64,000 nucleotides of DNA. It comes from Culex pipiens pallens (lineage: Eukaryota; Arthropoda; Insecta; Diptera; Culicidae). Position numbers and translations under genes: made by a program. The stretch spans positions 96,186,221 through 96,250,220 of the forward strand of contig NC_068938.1 in NCBI RefSeq assembly GCF_016801865.2, in the 5' to 3' direction. A model generated the notes under the pieces. The model searched no databases and was not told the origin of the DNA. It worked only from the letters and a program-made list of their open reading frames with translations. Below are positions 34,424-46,456 of the stretch, one piece after another. The stretch's first letter is position 1; each line of letters starts with the position of its first letter.

Positions 34424-34834
34424 TTCTACTGAAACTTGTTTGTTGAAAGCAGTGTTGCCTGCTTGCATTTGGAACAGAAGATCTTTTGAAGTCTTCGTGA
34501 AATTTTCCCCACAACCAATAATCGTTTCAATTCAATTCCACGTTGTGACCTAACCTCAATACAAACTGCACATCCGGAACGACCCCGTGCGGTGGCAGGC
34601 GGCGGTCCATGAAACAGTTATTTCCTGCAAACAAAGCGATAAACAGATTTTGGGTGATAAGCTCCCTCGACTGTTCCGTTCCCTTTTCCCGATATAAAAA
34701 TTCTATGATGTCTTTGGTTTCAATCCCCGCTGAGAAGGACTGCACGAAACTCAATTTTCATTGGACCATGAAAAAAAAAGAAACGAAAAAAGGTTTCGAT
34801 TTTTTTTTCGTTTTGGCGAACCTAGTTTTTGGTC
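34424..34834. other. Unassigned stretch
   Basis: Lies between the minisatellite and the SINE-like element. No recognisable feature. Confidence 0.5.
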
Positions 34835-34859
34835 AGTATTGTCACGATTCGAAGGAACT

Positions 34860-35656
34860 AGGGGTAGGCGTGGCTGAATGGTTACGCTGTTCGCTTTGTA
34901 AGCGGAAGGTTCTGGGTTCGATTCCCATCTGCCCCTATCGAGAAATTATGGAAAGAAGGAATAATTCTGAACACTTGAATATGACCGAAAAATTCATTGG
35001 CTAACGGCGGGGTTCGATCCCCCGTCCTTTGGGTCAGCAGACAAAAATGCTAACCACCAGACCATCGAGGCTTAGCTATCTAGAAGGATTAAGAATGCTA
35101 TAAGAATCCAAGAAACTTGATTGGAATCTGTGTGAACCTAAGAAAAGGAAAATGCAATATTGAATGCAAGTTGAATTCAAGGACACTGGTTGCATAATTG
35201 TTAGGCGAATATTGAACTTTCAACACGACCAGAATTCACCACAAAAAGCTTGGTGAACCGAATTTGGAAAGCTTCCAAAAATGAATCCAAGAACATACGA
35301 AGAATTAAGGACTATAAATAGATTTGACCGGCCGCATCACTTACCACGGTGAATCCTGGCTTCACACCCATCTTACTAACACCCTCAAACCTCACGTGAT
35401 ACTTTGTCGAAGACGCAGCTGATTTAGCGGTCTTCATCACTCAAGTATCGGACTAAAATTCCTATCCACTTCCCCCGTGTCTTACCACTGGTCGTGGCCG
35501 GCGCTGTGATTGGCTAGCATGATAGGGACATTTGAAAGTTGCGAAGTAGGGAGGATTGGTTCCTACTCTTCATCTGTGGTCCACGGAGCAATTCTTGGAG
35601 GTCCTGGTCAATAACAGAGTAGCAACTACGGGTAGACACCAATGCTATGCTATGCT
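34860..35656 (+). mobile_element. SINE-like element with two opposed tRNA-like modules
   Basis: Flanked by an exact 25-bp duplication (34835-34859 and 35657-35681, starting agtattgtcacgattcgaag). At its 5' end 34861-34936 folds as a tRNA on the plus strand: acceptor GGGGTAG/CTGCCCC, A box TGGCTGAATGG, anticodon loop TTTGTAA, B box GGTTCGATTCC. At 35008-35074 a second tRNA-like module lies on the minus strand (A box TGGTCTGGTGGTTAGC, B-box-like GGATCGAACCC). A ~570-bp body follows, ending in a tatgctatgct tail. The last ~210 bp are homologous to 41495-41705. Confidence 0.8.
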
Positions 35657-35681
35657 AGTATTGTCACGATTCGAAGGAACT

Positions 35682-37633
35682 GTGTTAGGAAAACGGAAAA
35701 GAACCCGTCTTTATTGGGTGCGAAAGAGAATTTCTATAGTGACAATCTGTGGCTGTAAAACTGTGAAGCAGGCTGGATTGGAAAAAGATAAGAATCCATT
35801 TTCTTGATTAGGTTTATCGGTAGGTGGCCACAGTTATGTGGTAACGTTGAGCGACCTTTTTTTGTATTTCTGTAATATTTTTCTTTCTTTGTTGTTCTTG
35901 TTCTAAAATCAGCTTTTGTTATTTTATTGCTGGATTGCTGTTTTGTTGTTCTATAATGATTTTTCAACAATGTTGTTATGTTTTTGGATTGTTTTTTGTA
36001 TATTCTTCTTTAAGTTTTTAATTTATTTTAAATTTTGAATTCATAAATTGTTTGAAATAGATTTCAGTTTCAGACTCCTTCAAAATTTTGAAGATTATCT
36101 TGGTTTTAAGCTTACACACAGTCTCGTTTTCTTTTTTGAACATTTAATTCGAGTTCGAGTCATTGTTGTATTTGGTGTCTAATGGGTTTTTTTTTGTTGC
36201 GATGTTCGGTTTAATAAAACAGACTTATTTCAGGAGAACAAACGTTAACAAACTTTAAAACGTAATTAGATGTAAGAACGAAATTACACCCTCAATCACT
36301 AAGATAACAATCTAGCTAATCAAGAAAAACAGACACAATGTATACAAATCAGTGAATGAAAACAAATCAGTTCCAGTTTAGAAAGAGAATCGTACAACTG
36401 CAACGCCCACGTGATAGAGTGTGAAACTCAGCACAATGCCGACCGGTCCCAGGGTGATTGATGATGTTCCTAATAACCCATTTCCTCTGCCTGCATGCAT
36501 GTGTCCTGCGCGGGGGAAGTTCTCATAGTCTGCCCTGTCGGATGCATTGTGCATACGTTGCAAGCTGATTGTCTGGGACGGAACTGATTTAGTGCCGGCA
36601 GCATTTTTCTTTCTTATCGCACCAAAAAGTCAGCTGTAGATTTATGTGCTACTTCCCTGACATTCACTGTTTTTTTCAGGCACTTGAAAGTTTTCCCACC
36701 TGTGTCAGGTGGCTTGTTAGCCCAAGTTATTGATCGTGCAATCTGGTTACACGTGCATTTTGAGGGAAAAATTGAGTTAAGAATACCTTGTTTTGCAGCT
36801 TTAATATCTCACCTCTAAAATTAAATGTCTTCCAACTTTGGTTAGCCTTCAACTAAACTAACGGTGTGGCTTGGTTAAAGTTAATCAACTCAACTTGACA
36901 ATGACTTCAAAGTAAGAAGTTTTCCAACAATGCTAGAGTGACTTTTGTGTAACTTTTTCCCTTGAAACGCTTGGTGAAAAGTAATTTCCTGAAACTTGCA
37001 AAGCACTACTTCTAACACCGTGCAAGAAGCAGTGGCTGACTGAAGAAAAATTACACAAATAAAAAAAAAATCTCCTTCTAAATTCAGCTCAAACTTCTTG
37101 GAAGCAGCGCCACCAGTACCACCAGCACATGTGATATGTATAAAGTATCATCGTCTCTTTCTTGTGGGTGTCACTTTTCACCCCCTTACTTTCCTGAGAA
37201 GAAATATAGTTTGCTCGAGGAAACCCTTTCTTTATCCAACAAATTGTCCCCCAACCACCCGCATGGAGCCTGTCTTATCAGTTGCTTTCAGTTGGTCCGT
37301 TCTTGTAACATTTAACAGACGTGTCTGTTCTACCATGTGGAGTATCTTTTTGTCTCATTTCTTGTTCATGTAGTATAGAATGGAACTTTAAAGTTAATCA
37401 ACGAATTTTCAATTATTTTGTTTTACCAAGGAAGCAATTGCTGCAAATATAAAATAAACATTTCTTATGATTCGATTGAATTCTTAAAAGCAAAAGTATT
37501 TAATGAATTTTCAAGCTGAAAACAAATTACAAAACTGTGAAAAACTATGCAAAACATTTCACTGAAGAAGAGATTCCATTGAAGAAAAATTGAGATTCTA
37601 GTAAAGTTACTGTGAATCTCTCCCTGTGAAAGC
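35682..37633. other. Gene-free AT-rich DNA
   Basis: No domain-bearing frame, RNA or repeat family recognised. Confidence 0.5.
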
Positions 37634-37922
37634 AATTACAAAACTCGACAATTGTTTAGGTTGATGTCAGTAAACGCTTTAGTTTCGTCAAGGTTTGATA
37701 GATTTTGACTCCCTGAACACGGTCCAATCAATTGAATTGATTTTTGATTGAATTTTTAGTGAAATTTATTTATGTTATAATATTTATATTTATGGGCAGA
37801 AAATCCAAAACAATTTAATTATGTTGATTGGAGAGCGTACATGATGTTAAAATCTATCATACCTTGACGAAGCTGAAACGTTTAATGACATCAACCCAAA
37901 TATGTCGAGTTGTATTACAGAC
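37634..37922. mobile_element. ~290-bp MITE-like inverted repeat
   Basis: The left arm (aactcgacaattgttt, aggttgatgtcagtaaacg, cgtcaaggtttgatagattt) is mirrored by the right arm (aaatctatcataccttgacg, cgtttaatgacatcaaccc, gtcgagttgtattac), giving ~65-bp imperfect arms. The exact ends and target duplication are not resolved. Confidence 0.7.
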
Positions 37923-38403
37923 TTTTGATTAAAAGATGGCTATTTAAGATAAGTTTGATAAAGTTTAACCTCTTTTCGGGATGGATGAAAAAACTGCAGA
38001 TCAAATGTTCGTCGTAAACTTGGTCCTGGATTGATATGTGAGCTGACTTCTTCAGCTGATATTGGAAGAAGGGTGATTTTGATTGATGCTGGTGGAAATA
38101 GATTGCTTACCCATGCAATTTCCTGGATCGCAAACTTTTTGAAAGTTTGATTACCTTTTGAAAGGACTTTACAGTGGCTTCAATGCTGTAACGCAGGATG
38201 TAATAAAATGATTCAATAATGTGGACATTTCAGAGTAATCGAAACAGTAACTTTCTATTCAAGCACTTTTATTCATTGGCTGATTCAGTTTTGAATGTTA
38301 TTGGATTTATGATAGAGTTGAATAATGCGACATTGTTATTAGGTGAAAATCGGGCCTGTTCTGACTGAAATCCGCTTTGTTCTGCACAATCTACAAGCAG
38401 TGC
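37923..38403. other. Unassigned stretch
   Basis: Nothing recognisable was seen. Confidence 0.5.
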
Positions 38404-38405
38404 TA

Positions 38406-40639
38406 CACGGAGAGACTGTGCCCAGAAATTTTAACAATCAAAATTGTTGATTTTACTTTCGTAAATTTTAACAAAAACGTACTTGTTACGGCCAATTTTC
38501 AGTTAAAATAACCAAAATTCAGTAATAATTTACCTGTTTGTTGAAAATGCTAGAGGCAAAAAGCTAACAGATTTCCCGAACTCGAATGAACGTGCTCGAC
38601 TGTTAGCTTTGGTTTAAGCAAAATCAACAATTTTGTGTGGTTGAATATAATTTACAATTGGTTGAATATTTAAAAGTTGAACTTGGGTTTTTTTACATCT
38701 GTCATTTGAAGTCAGGATTTGAACAAGTGCGGTCGATTTGTTGAGTTTGTGTTGTTAATTGTGAAGTGAGAGGGTGTGAAAGGTGAAAATCACACTATTG
38801 GCTAATGCTGAAGTGGCATATCGAAGTGAACACTGTTGCAACTGTGGAGGTGCAATTGGTGAGTAAGTTTGTTGATGATTTCTTTGCAGGTGATAAACTA
38901 TGAAGAGCAAGACGAGGGCATTCGTCATGAGGACCTCTGATGCGAGGGAACTTCATGACAATGTTTGAAGGAAAGGGAAGGGCAGTGGAAGGAAGAGGCG
39001 GGCGAACTCTTGCACGACAATACTTGCACGGGCAAATTTAACAAAATGTTGGTTAATCTAAGTAAGTATGGGTTTATTTTTAAACAACAATTTATCTATT
39101 GTGATTTTAATTAGAAAACTGAATCATCAAAAACTTTCGTGCCTACGATGGATAAAATTTTAATGAACCATTATTTTTTCAGAATCATCAACCATAAAAT
39201 ACATGGAAATACGTACACATAATATCAAAATAAAAATTCGATGATGGAAAATGTAAAAAACATTATAAAAGATATACAAAAGAATATAATTAATATTTTG
39301 AAAATGCTGTTGAAAGAAAACTGCTCAATAAACTGGTAGGTAAAACTCAAATTATTGTTTTCAGGAATCGGAGACCGTTGAATAAATTGAATCAATTGAA
39401 TGAAAGTGTGTTGCCAAAAGTAGTTGTTGAATTAATGCAAGCTTGGTAAGTAGCATTATTGATATTTCTTGTTTCCTCATTATAATGTATGCAACATTTA
39501 TTTACGTTCCTTTTTCAGTTTATTGCCGAAATTAAGAATTTTGCATAAAATTACTAATAAATTTCATATGTCTTTTTGCAGCAAAAGGTTCGCTTTGGTG
39601 TGAATTCTGTGTCCAACAGCAAGGAAAATAACTAAACCTGAGACCGTTGTAGATGATGATGACTTATCGGATGATTTGACTGTGATGGTAAGTGAATACA
39701 ACACTTAATTTTATTCAACTTAATAATAATATAAGCTTAAAACTTTGTGAAAATTTTGCTTGGTTTCTATTTTTAAGGAATTCACGAGAAATCAAACATC
39801 TTTTTTAAATATGTTTAACAAAATTTGTGACACGCTTTTTTTTATTTTTTAGATTAATGCAACGTAATTTTTTCAAATATTTATCAAACTCTACATGTGT
39901 TATAACAACAGTTTGAAAAAAAAAATGTTTTGATGCTTTTTAACAGTAATTTAACAACTCAATGCAAAAAAAAATATATAGTACAAAACGGTAAATTTTT
40001 GGCAGAATAAATGCGAAAATAAAAACACTCAGCATTAATTTGTGAGGCATTATTACAAAATTTACTGCAAATTCAATAAAAATATTGCTTACAACAGCTA
40101 ATTATTGACTACATGTAAGAATATTTTTCTGTATTCAAGTAAGACATTGGTTAAAATATAGCTAGAAATTCAGCCCAGCCTATATCGTTAGATAATTAAA
40201 GAAAATATATATCAACACTTACATAAATTATGTCTAATTAAGAAATGTTTTGTTATAAACCACTAATAATTTGCTGCATGCAAAAATATTTCTGTTGATA
40301 CAACGAAAAATATTGTTGAAAAATAGTTGAAAAATATGGCCCAGCCAGTTTTTTACAGAATATTCCACAATATTTCAGCTGAAAACAACAATTTTTTTGT
40401 TAATTTTCTGAAAAAAATATTCTAGCAGTCGACTGCTAGAATTTTTTTCAGCCATTTAACCAAAAAAAAAGGCAATTCCAACTATTTTTTTAGTTACTTT
40501 TAGTTACTGGTGGTCAGCAATTTCAGGTTAACAAAATCAACAATCGATTGTTGAAAAAAAGCTGTGTAAAAAATTAACCCATACTTTTAGTTAAATTAAC
40601 CAAGAATTTCTTAGATTTGCCCCGGCCGGTCTCTCCGTG
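38406..40639. mobile_element. 2.2-kb TIR element with exon-like fragments
   Basis: The ends cacggagagac and gtctctccgtg are perfect inverted copies bounded by TA (38404-38405, 40640-40641). Subterminal aacaatcaaaattgttg-type words occur at both ends. The interior contains intron-like intervals on the plus strand: 39062-39182 (GTAAGTATG to TTTTTTCAG), 39446-39518 or 39446-39581 (GTAAGTAGC to TTTTTCAG or TTTTTGCAG), and a further GTAAGTG donor at 39688. Between them lie short open pieces: 39365-39445 reads ...LPKVVVELMQAC, and 39600-39687 reads ...KPETVVDDDDLSDDLTVM, with an in-frame stop between the two. It may be a decayed intron-containing transposon gene. The superfamily was not identified. 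Confidence 0.7.
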
Positions 40640-40641
40640 TA

Positions 40642-41494
40642 GGTAACTTGCAAAAGCCTTGGCCTGGGAAAATGTTTTTGACCTAACCTAAAGTTTCATT
40701 ACTCTGAATTTCTTGATTCACTCCAAATGGTTGCAATAACCCTGTTATTTCGACGTTATATAGTCGACGTGCCTAATAGTTTTAAGTCCAGGATAAATTT
40801 CACAGCTCGTAAAAGTGTATTGCGCTGTGCTCAGGTACTTCTGGCAACACTTCCAGAGAAGTAAACATCATCGTTCGGATCATACCTCTGGGGCCTTGGA
40901 TTGTTCTAACACAGTAAAATACAGGCTAAGCAGTATATTTCAACTGTTCGTGAGTAGGAATATAAACGGAAGATACTTTTATTGGCTTAGTGTTGCAACG
41001 GAGTTTGTTATAAACCTCCCAAAAGTTTTACTACTCTCTGTGAAGTAACTTGGATTATTATTTTATTTATTTAAAATAAGTCATAACATAAAATACCGAA
41101 TTGTTGTGAATCTGATTAAAATTAAAACACGGATGCGTTTCTAATCATAACATTGATAATATCCATTTATAGGTCAATACCATTAGGCGTCTATGCATCA
41201 AATTGATCTTATTAATGTTTGTTTGTGATGTTGTAGTTTGCACATAAAATATAATCAACTCATGCAGGATAACAAAAAAAATGGAACTCGAAACGTGCAG
41301 ATCTGCAGAAGCATACCGTCTGTTGTGTGCTATCTTGTGAAAACGAGTTAATGATGACGTTTTGCTATTCTTAACAAACATTACAAGATGCTTTAACCCG
41401 ATTTTGGGAACTCGCTTCCGTTTCCCGGATATCTCAAAGCACACTTGTGACACGTCATACATGTTGTTGGAAAATGTGGACAAATTTTCATATT
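40642..41494. other. Gene-free DNA
   Basis: No recognisable feature. Confidence 0.5.
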
Positions 41495-41705
41495 AAGCAT
41501 AGCATAGGTGCCCACCTGCAGTTGCTACTCCGTTATTGACCAGGACCTCCAGAAGTTACATCCACGAGCCGTGGAAGATAAGTGGGAGCTATCTTTCCTC
41601 GTTTCGCAACTTCTCAAAGGCCCCTATCATGCTGATCAACACCGGCGCCGGCCACGACCAGTGGTAGGGTCACGGGGAAGTGGATGGGAATGTTAATCCG
41701 ATACT
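41495..41705 (-). mobile_element. 3' fragment of the SINE-like family at 34860
   Basis: On the minus strand this matches the last ~210 bp of the 34860-35656 element (shared words gttattgaccaggacctcc, gccggccacgaccagtggta, gtccgatact-like end) and finishes in the same ctatgctatgct tail. It lacks the tRNA-like head, so it is either 5'-truncated or the 3' end of the partner LINE. Confidence 0.75.
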
Positions 41706-42742
41706 ACTGGCCAAATTTTCATATTTTACACAAATTTGTGTTGATACATATTTTTTATAAGCAATTCCATCTTTTGTTTTTGAAAATTTACTGGTTAAGT
41801 CGGTTAAACTATTGATTTAAGCCTATTTTAGTTTGTATGGGAATTCTGTGCACACTTGTGACACGTAGTACAATTTTACTTTCGAAACACACTTGTGACA
41901 CGTGCTTTTCAGATTTTTGTTTACATAATTTACTGTATCTTTTAACTGGTGTAAACAAATTTGTTGAAACTTGGAGCGTTTGTTAAGCGATAGTATACAA
42001 ATGGATTGCTTCTAAGAGTTTGGCTTCATCATTTATAGTTTTGTAAATATTTACCAACAAAGTTTAAAAATCGTTTTTCTCGAAAAGTACTAAATGGTCG
42101 TTGTCACTAGATAGTACACTACAGACGAAATGTTATTTTGAATGAACATCAAAGCCGGTTAAGGCTTTCAGATTTTTGAAAAAAATAAGTTGGGTGGAGT
42201 TTAGTGAAATAATAATTTTGATGCAAAAAATTTAGAGAAGCACATATCAAATTATTTAGTGTGACTTTTTTGTATCTGGTTCTTTGATGTTAAAAAATAC
42301 CTTTTAGCAATAAGGCAATTTTCAAACAACAAATCGTTTGAACTTTGTTTATTCGACTGAAATGGTCAAAAAATCATCAAACACACACAACAAACACTTG
42401 GTAGATCAAACCAGCAGATTATACTACAGATTACCAAGCGCCAATGTACCTGGACCTATTTGGAAGTAAATAAAGGCCAGTTTGAAGATTACTTAAATAT
42501 TTTTCCAACGAGTTTTCAAATTTATGGTATGAAAAAATAAAATTTTATTTGATTTTATTTAATTATAAAATACGTACAAGATATTAATTTTGAATGCAAT
42601 GCAATTTTGGTTGGGTTTCTCGTTGTTACGTTATAATGTCGGACCTAGTGGGGTAGCATTTTGAAATTTAATATTGCAGCTGGAATACAAACCAACAACC
42701 TGTGAAAGTTCACTCATGGTAAAGAATTCTCATTTGCAATAC
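41706..42742. other. Gene-free DNA
   Basis: The word cacacttgtgacacgt recurs at 41440-41456, 41850-41866 and 41887-41901, pointing to a decayed local repeat. No gene was seen. Confidence 0.5.
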
Positions 42743-43143
42743 TAGGCCGTCCCAAAAAAATGAAAAGTTGTCAAATCTTCGGTGCTCACCCTTAGAATGA
42801 TAAATTAGGATGTCAGGAACAATGTTTTCATACAACAAAAAATTCCCAAAAATGGTTTACAACTCGCGCGCGGAGCTTGAATGAAAATGTGCATTTTTCG
42901 AGTATTTTTCAGAAATGCGAGTAACAATCACACTAAAGTCATTCAAATTTGGTCGCCTTGGGCTTCAAGTTATAGTTTAATGTCCCCTGAACAAATTCCT
43001 GTACAGACATAGTCAATAAAACCTTGTGTTTGGGCATGGCAGGGCGTTTTAGGGAGAAAATTTTTTATATTTTAGCCAAAAAATTTCAAAAATCACTCCC
43101 CAAAACGAGCCAAAAAATTTTTTTTATGCTAAAAACGCTTATA

Positions 43144-44634
43144 CAGTATGTAAAAAAAGTATTTACACCCCTTGGGCACTATGCACATTTTGTGATGAAA
43201 CATGTAAACAATTTAATGTTGACATAAACCTAGTACTACGTTTTGTTCAGAAACTCATGCCGAACATTTTGCCGCAAAAAGCTCATGAAAAGATGTTTTC
43301 TATAAAAAGTTATATAACAAATACTATTACAAAAATAAAAAAAGGTGCAAAAAAAGTTTGTACACCTTTCGAAAAATTAACATAAATAAAGTTATTTGTT
43401 GACAAATCACCATGCATCCAGTCTCCCAACTGCAAATAGGCATCCTTGACTGATTAAAAAAAGAATTTGGATTGAATATAAAGTTTACTAATTACTTAGT
43501 ATAAAAGTTTTTATAACTCTGGAAATTCTATATAAAACTTATCTAAACTTAATTTTGCATACTTTCAATTTAACTAAATGTTAATATATTACCATAGAAT
43601 TGCTCAATAAACATTCTGGAGTGGGTATAACACCGTTTTGGGGGTCTTTGTATCGCTAGAATAGATTTTTCGTTGGAATTTCGTACCAACCCGGAATTGC
43701 GTCGTCGGAAAATCCGCCGCCATCCAAACCGGTCCACAATTAACAAGTCAACCTATGTGGCATCGGAAAGGGCATAAAATTTCCGATCTTTTGATACCCA
43801 TACATCTAGGTTTTCTATAAAACCCACGTTTTTAAATACCTGGGCAAAAAGTAAGTTTGATCCACGAGAACAAAAATTACGAAATTCCATACATTTTTGG
43901 GAGGTTGCTCAAACGAAACCATAACAACGTTTTTGCCTAGGTATTTTAAAACGTGGGTTTTATAGAAAACCTAGATGTCTGGGTATCAAAAGATCGGAAA
44001 TTTTATGCCCTTTCCGATGCCATATAGGTTAACTTGTGAATTGTGGACCGGTTCGGATGCCGGCGGATTTTCCGACGACGTAATTCCGGGTTGGTACGAA
44101 ATTCCAACGAAAAATCTATTCTAGCGATACAAAGACCCCCAAAACGGTGTTATACCCACTCCAGAATGTTTATTTAGCAATTCTATGGTAATATATTAAC
44201 ATTTAGTTAAATTGAAAGTATGCAAAATTAAGTTTAGATAAGTTTTATATAGAATTTCCAGAGTTATATAAACTTTTATACTTAGTAATTAGTAAACTTT
44301 ATATTCAATCCAAATTATTTTTTTGATCAGTCAAGGATGCCTATTTGGAGTTGGGAGACTGGATTCATGGTGATTTGTCAACTAATAACTTTATTTATGT
44401 TAATTTTTCGAAAGGTGTACAAACTTTTTTGCACCTTTTTTATTTTTGTAATAGTTTTTGTTATATAACTTTTTATAAAAAACATCTTTTCATGAGCTTT
44501 TTGCAGTAAAATGTTCGGCATGAGTTTCTGAACAAAACGTAGTACTAGGTTTATGTCAACATTAAATTGTTTACATGTTTCATCACAAAATGTGCATAGT
44601 GCCCAAGGGGTGTAAATACTTTTTTTACATACTG
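43144..44634. mobile_element. 1.5-kb near-perfect palindrome with Tc1-like ends
   Basis: The ends cagtatgtaaaaaaagtatt + tacacccc are inverted copies bounded by TA (43142-43143, 44635-44636). The end sequence resembles Tc1/mariner termini. Arms of ~690 bp (e.g. gggtataacaccgttttggg against its complement near 44135) meet at a loop around 43835-43940. The equivalent uninterrupted word gctaaaaacgcttatatacc at 45115 shows the insertion point. No coding frame. Confidence 0.8.
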
Positions 44635-44655
44635 TATAAGCGTTTTTAGCATAAA

Positions 44656-45107
44656 ACATTGGCTACTATGATTACAAATGGGAAGGCTTATATTTTGGAT
44701 ATATTTATTTTGTTCGCTTAAAAACGATATTTGTTAATAACATTTCATGAAAAAACATGAGATTTTCGCACAATGTGACGTAACCGACAAATAATCATAA
44801 ATCAAAAAAAAAATTATTAATGTTCATATCTCCAAGCTGTGAACGTGATTTTTTTATGTATGTACATTCGAATGTAACAAATTCATTTATAAAAAACTTA
44901 TTTATTTAAAAAAGTTACCCATTAGAGCTTTATTTGTTCATATCGAGAAGAGCACAGAGCAGTACTTATAAATATGTCGTTTACGTCACATTGTGAGAAA
45001 ATCTCATGTTTTTTCATGAAATTTATTAACAAATATCGTTTTTGAGCGAGCAAAATAAAAATATCCAAAATATATGCCTTCCCGTTTGTAATCATAGTAG
45101 CCAATGT
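44656..45107. repeat. ~450-bp palindrome beside the Tc1-like insertion
   Basis: cattggctactatgattaca (from 44657) is mirrored by tgtaatcatagtagccaatg near 45087-45106. Arms of ~180 bp include acatgagattttcgcacaat and its near-complement near 44990. The outer flanks (ttagcataaaa / ttttatgctaa) pair too, so it is the inner hairpin of the same loop into which the 43144 element inserted. Confidence 0.75.
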
Positions 45108-45652
45108 TTTATGCTAAAAACGCTTATATACCAAGAATTTTGAAAATTCGTCACTTTTTGTTCACTAAAATGCAAATATCTTGGCATTGCGTGGACATAA
45201 ATTGAATGTTAAAAAAAAGCGAAATGATCCCCGTAAAATTTCCTATAAGCTGAATGCATTAGTTTTGACTGCAAAATTTTTTGGCTCGTTTTGGGGAGTG
45301 ATTTTAGAAATTTTTTGGCTGAAAAATACAAATTTTTCTCCCTAAAACGCCCTGCCAAGCCCAAACACAAGCTTTTATGGACTATGTCTGTACAGGAATT
45401 TGTTCAGGGGACATTAAACTATAACTTGAAGCCCAAGGCGACCAAATTTGAATGACTTTAGTATGATTGTTACGAGCATTTCTGAAAAATACTCGAAAAA
45501 TGCACTTTTTTTATTCAAGCTACGCGCGCGAGTTATAAACCATTTTTGGGATTTTTTTGTTGTATGAAAACATTGTTCCTGACATCCTAATCTATCATTC
45601 TAGGGGTGAGCACCGAAGATTTGACAACTTTTCATTTTTTTGGGACGGCCTA

Positions 45653-46113
45653 ATATATACGTGTCTCTAAATGACACTAATTTCTGCTTTTACTGTCAGT
45701 TGTCCACTGATGGATGTTTCAAATTCAATTTAAAACAGTGAAAACATACCCAAAGTCATAAAGTTTAAAAAAGGAAAAAAAAAGAACTTTGCCAATATTC
45801 GGACACACAAACACACTCACTCGGAGCATGAAAGGAAAAGCGGAAAAAGTGCCATAACGAACGAAATGTTTGCCCGAGTTAAAAATACGGCTGTGCTTTG
45901 GAGAAAATTTTCTTCTCGCTTTCCAAACAAACAAAACGGGAAAGGAAGACGAAGTGAAACTTGAGAATGCCCTTTAGGGCCAAATGTTTGTATGGAGAAA
46001 ACACATTTTTCATCATTCCGCAGACAGACTGCGATATGGAATGGTTATATTTGGTTGGAGAAACTATGTTGAATGTGAATCTTTATGAATGTTTAGAGGA
46101 ATTTGGATTCTAA
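45653..46113. other. Unassigned stretch
   Basis: No recognisable feature. Confidence 0.5.
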
Positions 46114-46126
46114 ATTGAATTATATT

Positions 46127-46443
46127 TCAATTCAATTCAATTCATGTTTATTTGTTGTACTTATCAGAATACAATTTGCTTAACTAATAACAGAATGCAG
46201 AGTTTTGGAGATCCTTACAACTACAAATTAATTCAAATATAATCAGTTCGATGAAATAAATTCAGTTTCAGTCGGTTAAGCAAGAGCAGAAAAAACTTTC
46301 TAAAATAACTGCTACTATTACTATGGAAAGAGAAGGAGGATAGAAAAGCTTAAATATATATCACAGAAAAAAAATCAGTTCGTTACTGAAGGCGAAGACT
46401 GTTCCACAGTGTGTGAGCTTGCACCTATGCAGGGCATAGGTAT
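46127..46443 (-). mobile_element. Possible LINE 3' end with (ATTGA)n-type tail
   Basis: On the minus strand the sequence ends ...gtacaacaaataaacatgaa, then ttgaattgaattgaa, i.e. an AATAAA signal followed by a short pentanucleotide tail as in several LINE clades. Imperfect 13-bp flanks (ttgaattatattt at 46114-46126, ttgaattttattt at 46444-46456) may be a target duplication. No coding part remains. Confidence 0.5.
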
Positions 46444-46456
46444 TGAATTTTATTTG

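Larger units (their letters stand above)
42745..45650. mobile_element. 2.9-kb foldback element containing further palindromes
   Basis: The ends ggccgtcccaaaaaaatg + aaaagttgtc are perfect inverted copies flanked by TA (42743-42744, 45651-45652). The outer arms (42745 to ~43126 and ~45270 to 45650) share gtgctcaccc, ggaacaatgttttcat and cccaaggcgaccaaatttga. The space between the arms holds the palindromic elements at 43144-44634 and 44656-45107. No transposase frame. The termini are related to the 9801-11894 element. Confidence 0.82.

Noticed and set aside
33365..34553. Open frames of 355 and 375 codons rich in Ser-His-Leu-Ile
   Set aside because: They are readings of an 11-bp repeat with no stop in any plus-strand frame; the same peptide repeat appears in overlapping frames.
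34861..34936. tRNA gene with UGU-type anticodon loop
   Set aside because: It begins exactly at the edge of a 25-bp target duplication and is the 5' head of a SINE-like element.
38859..38889. Intron with good GTGAGT and TTTGCAG ends
   Set aside because: At 31 bp it is too short for insect splicing.
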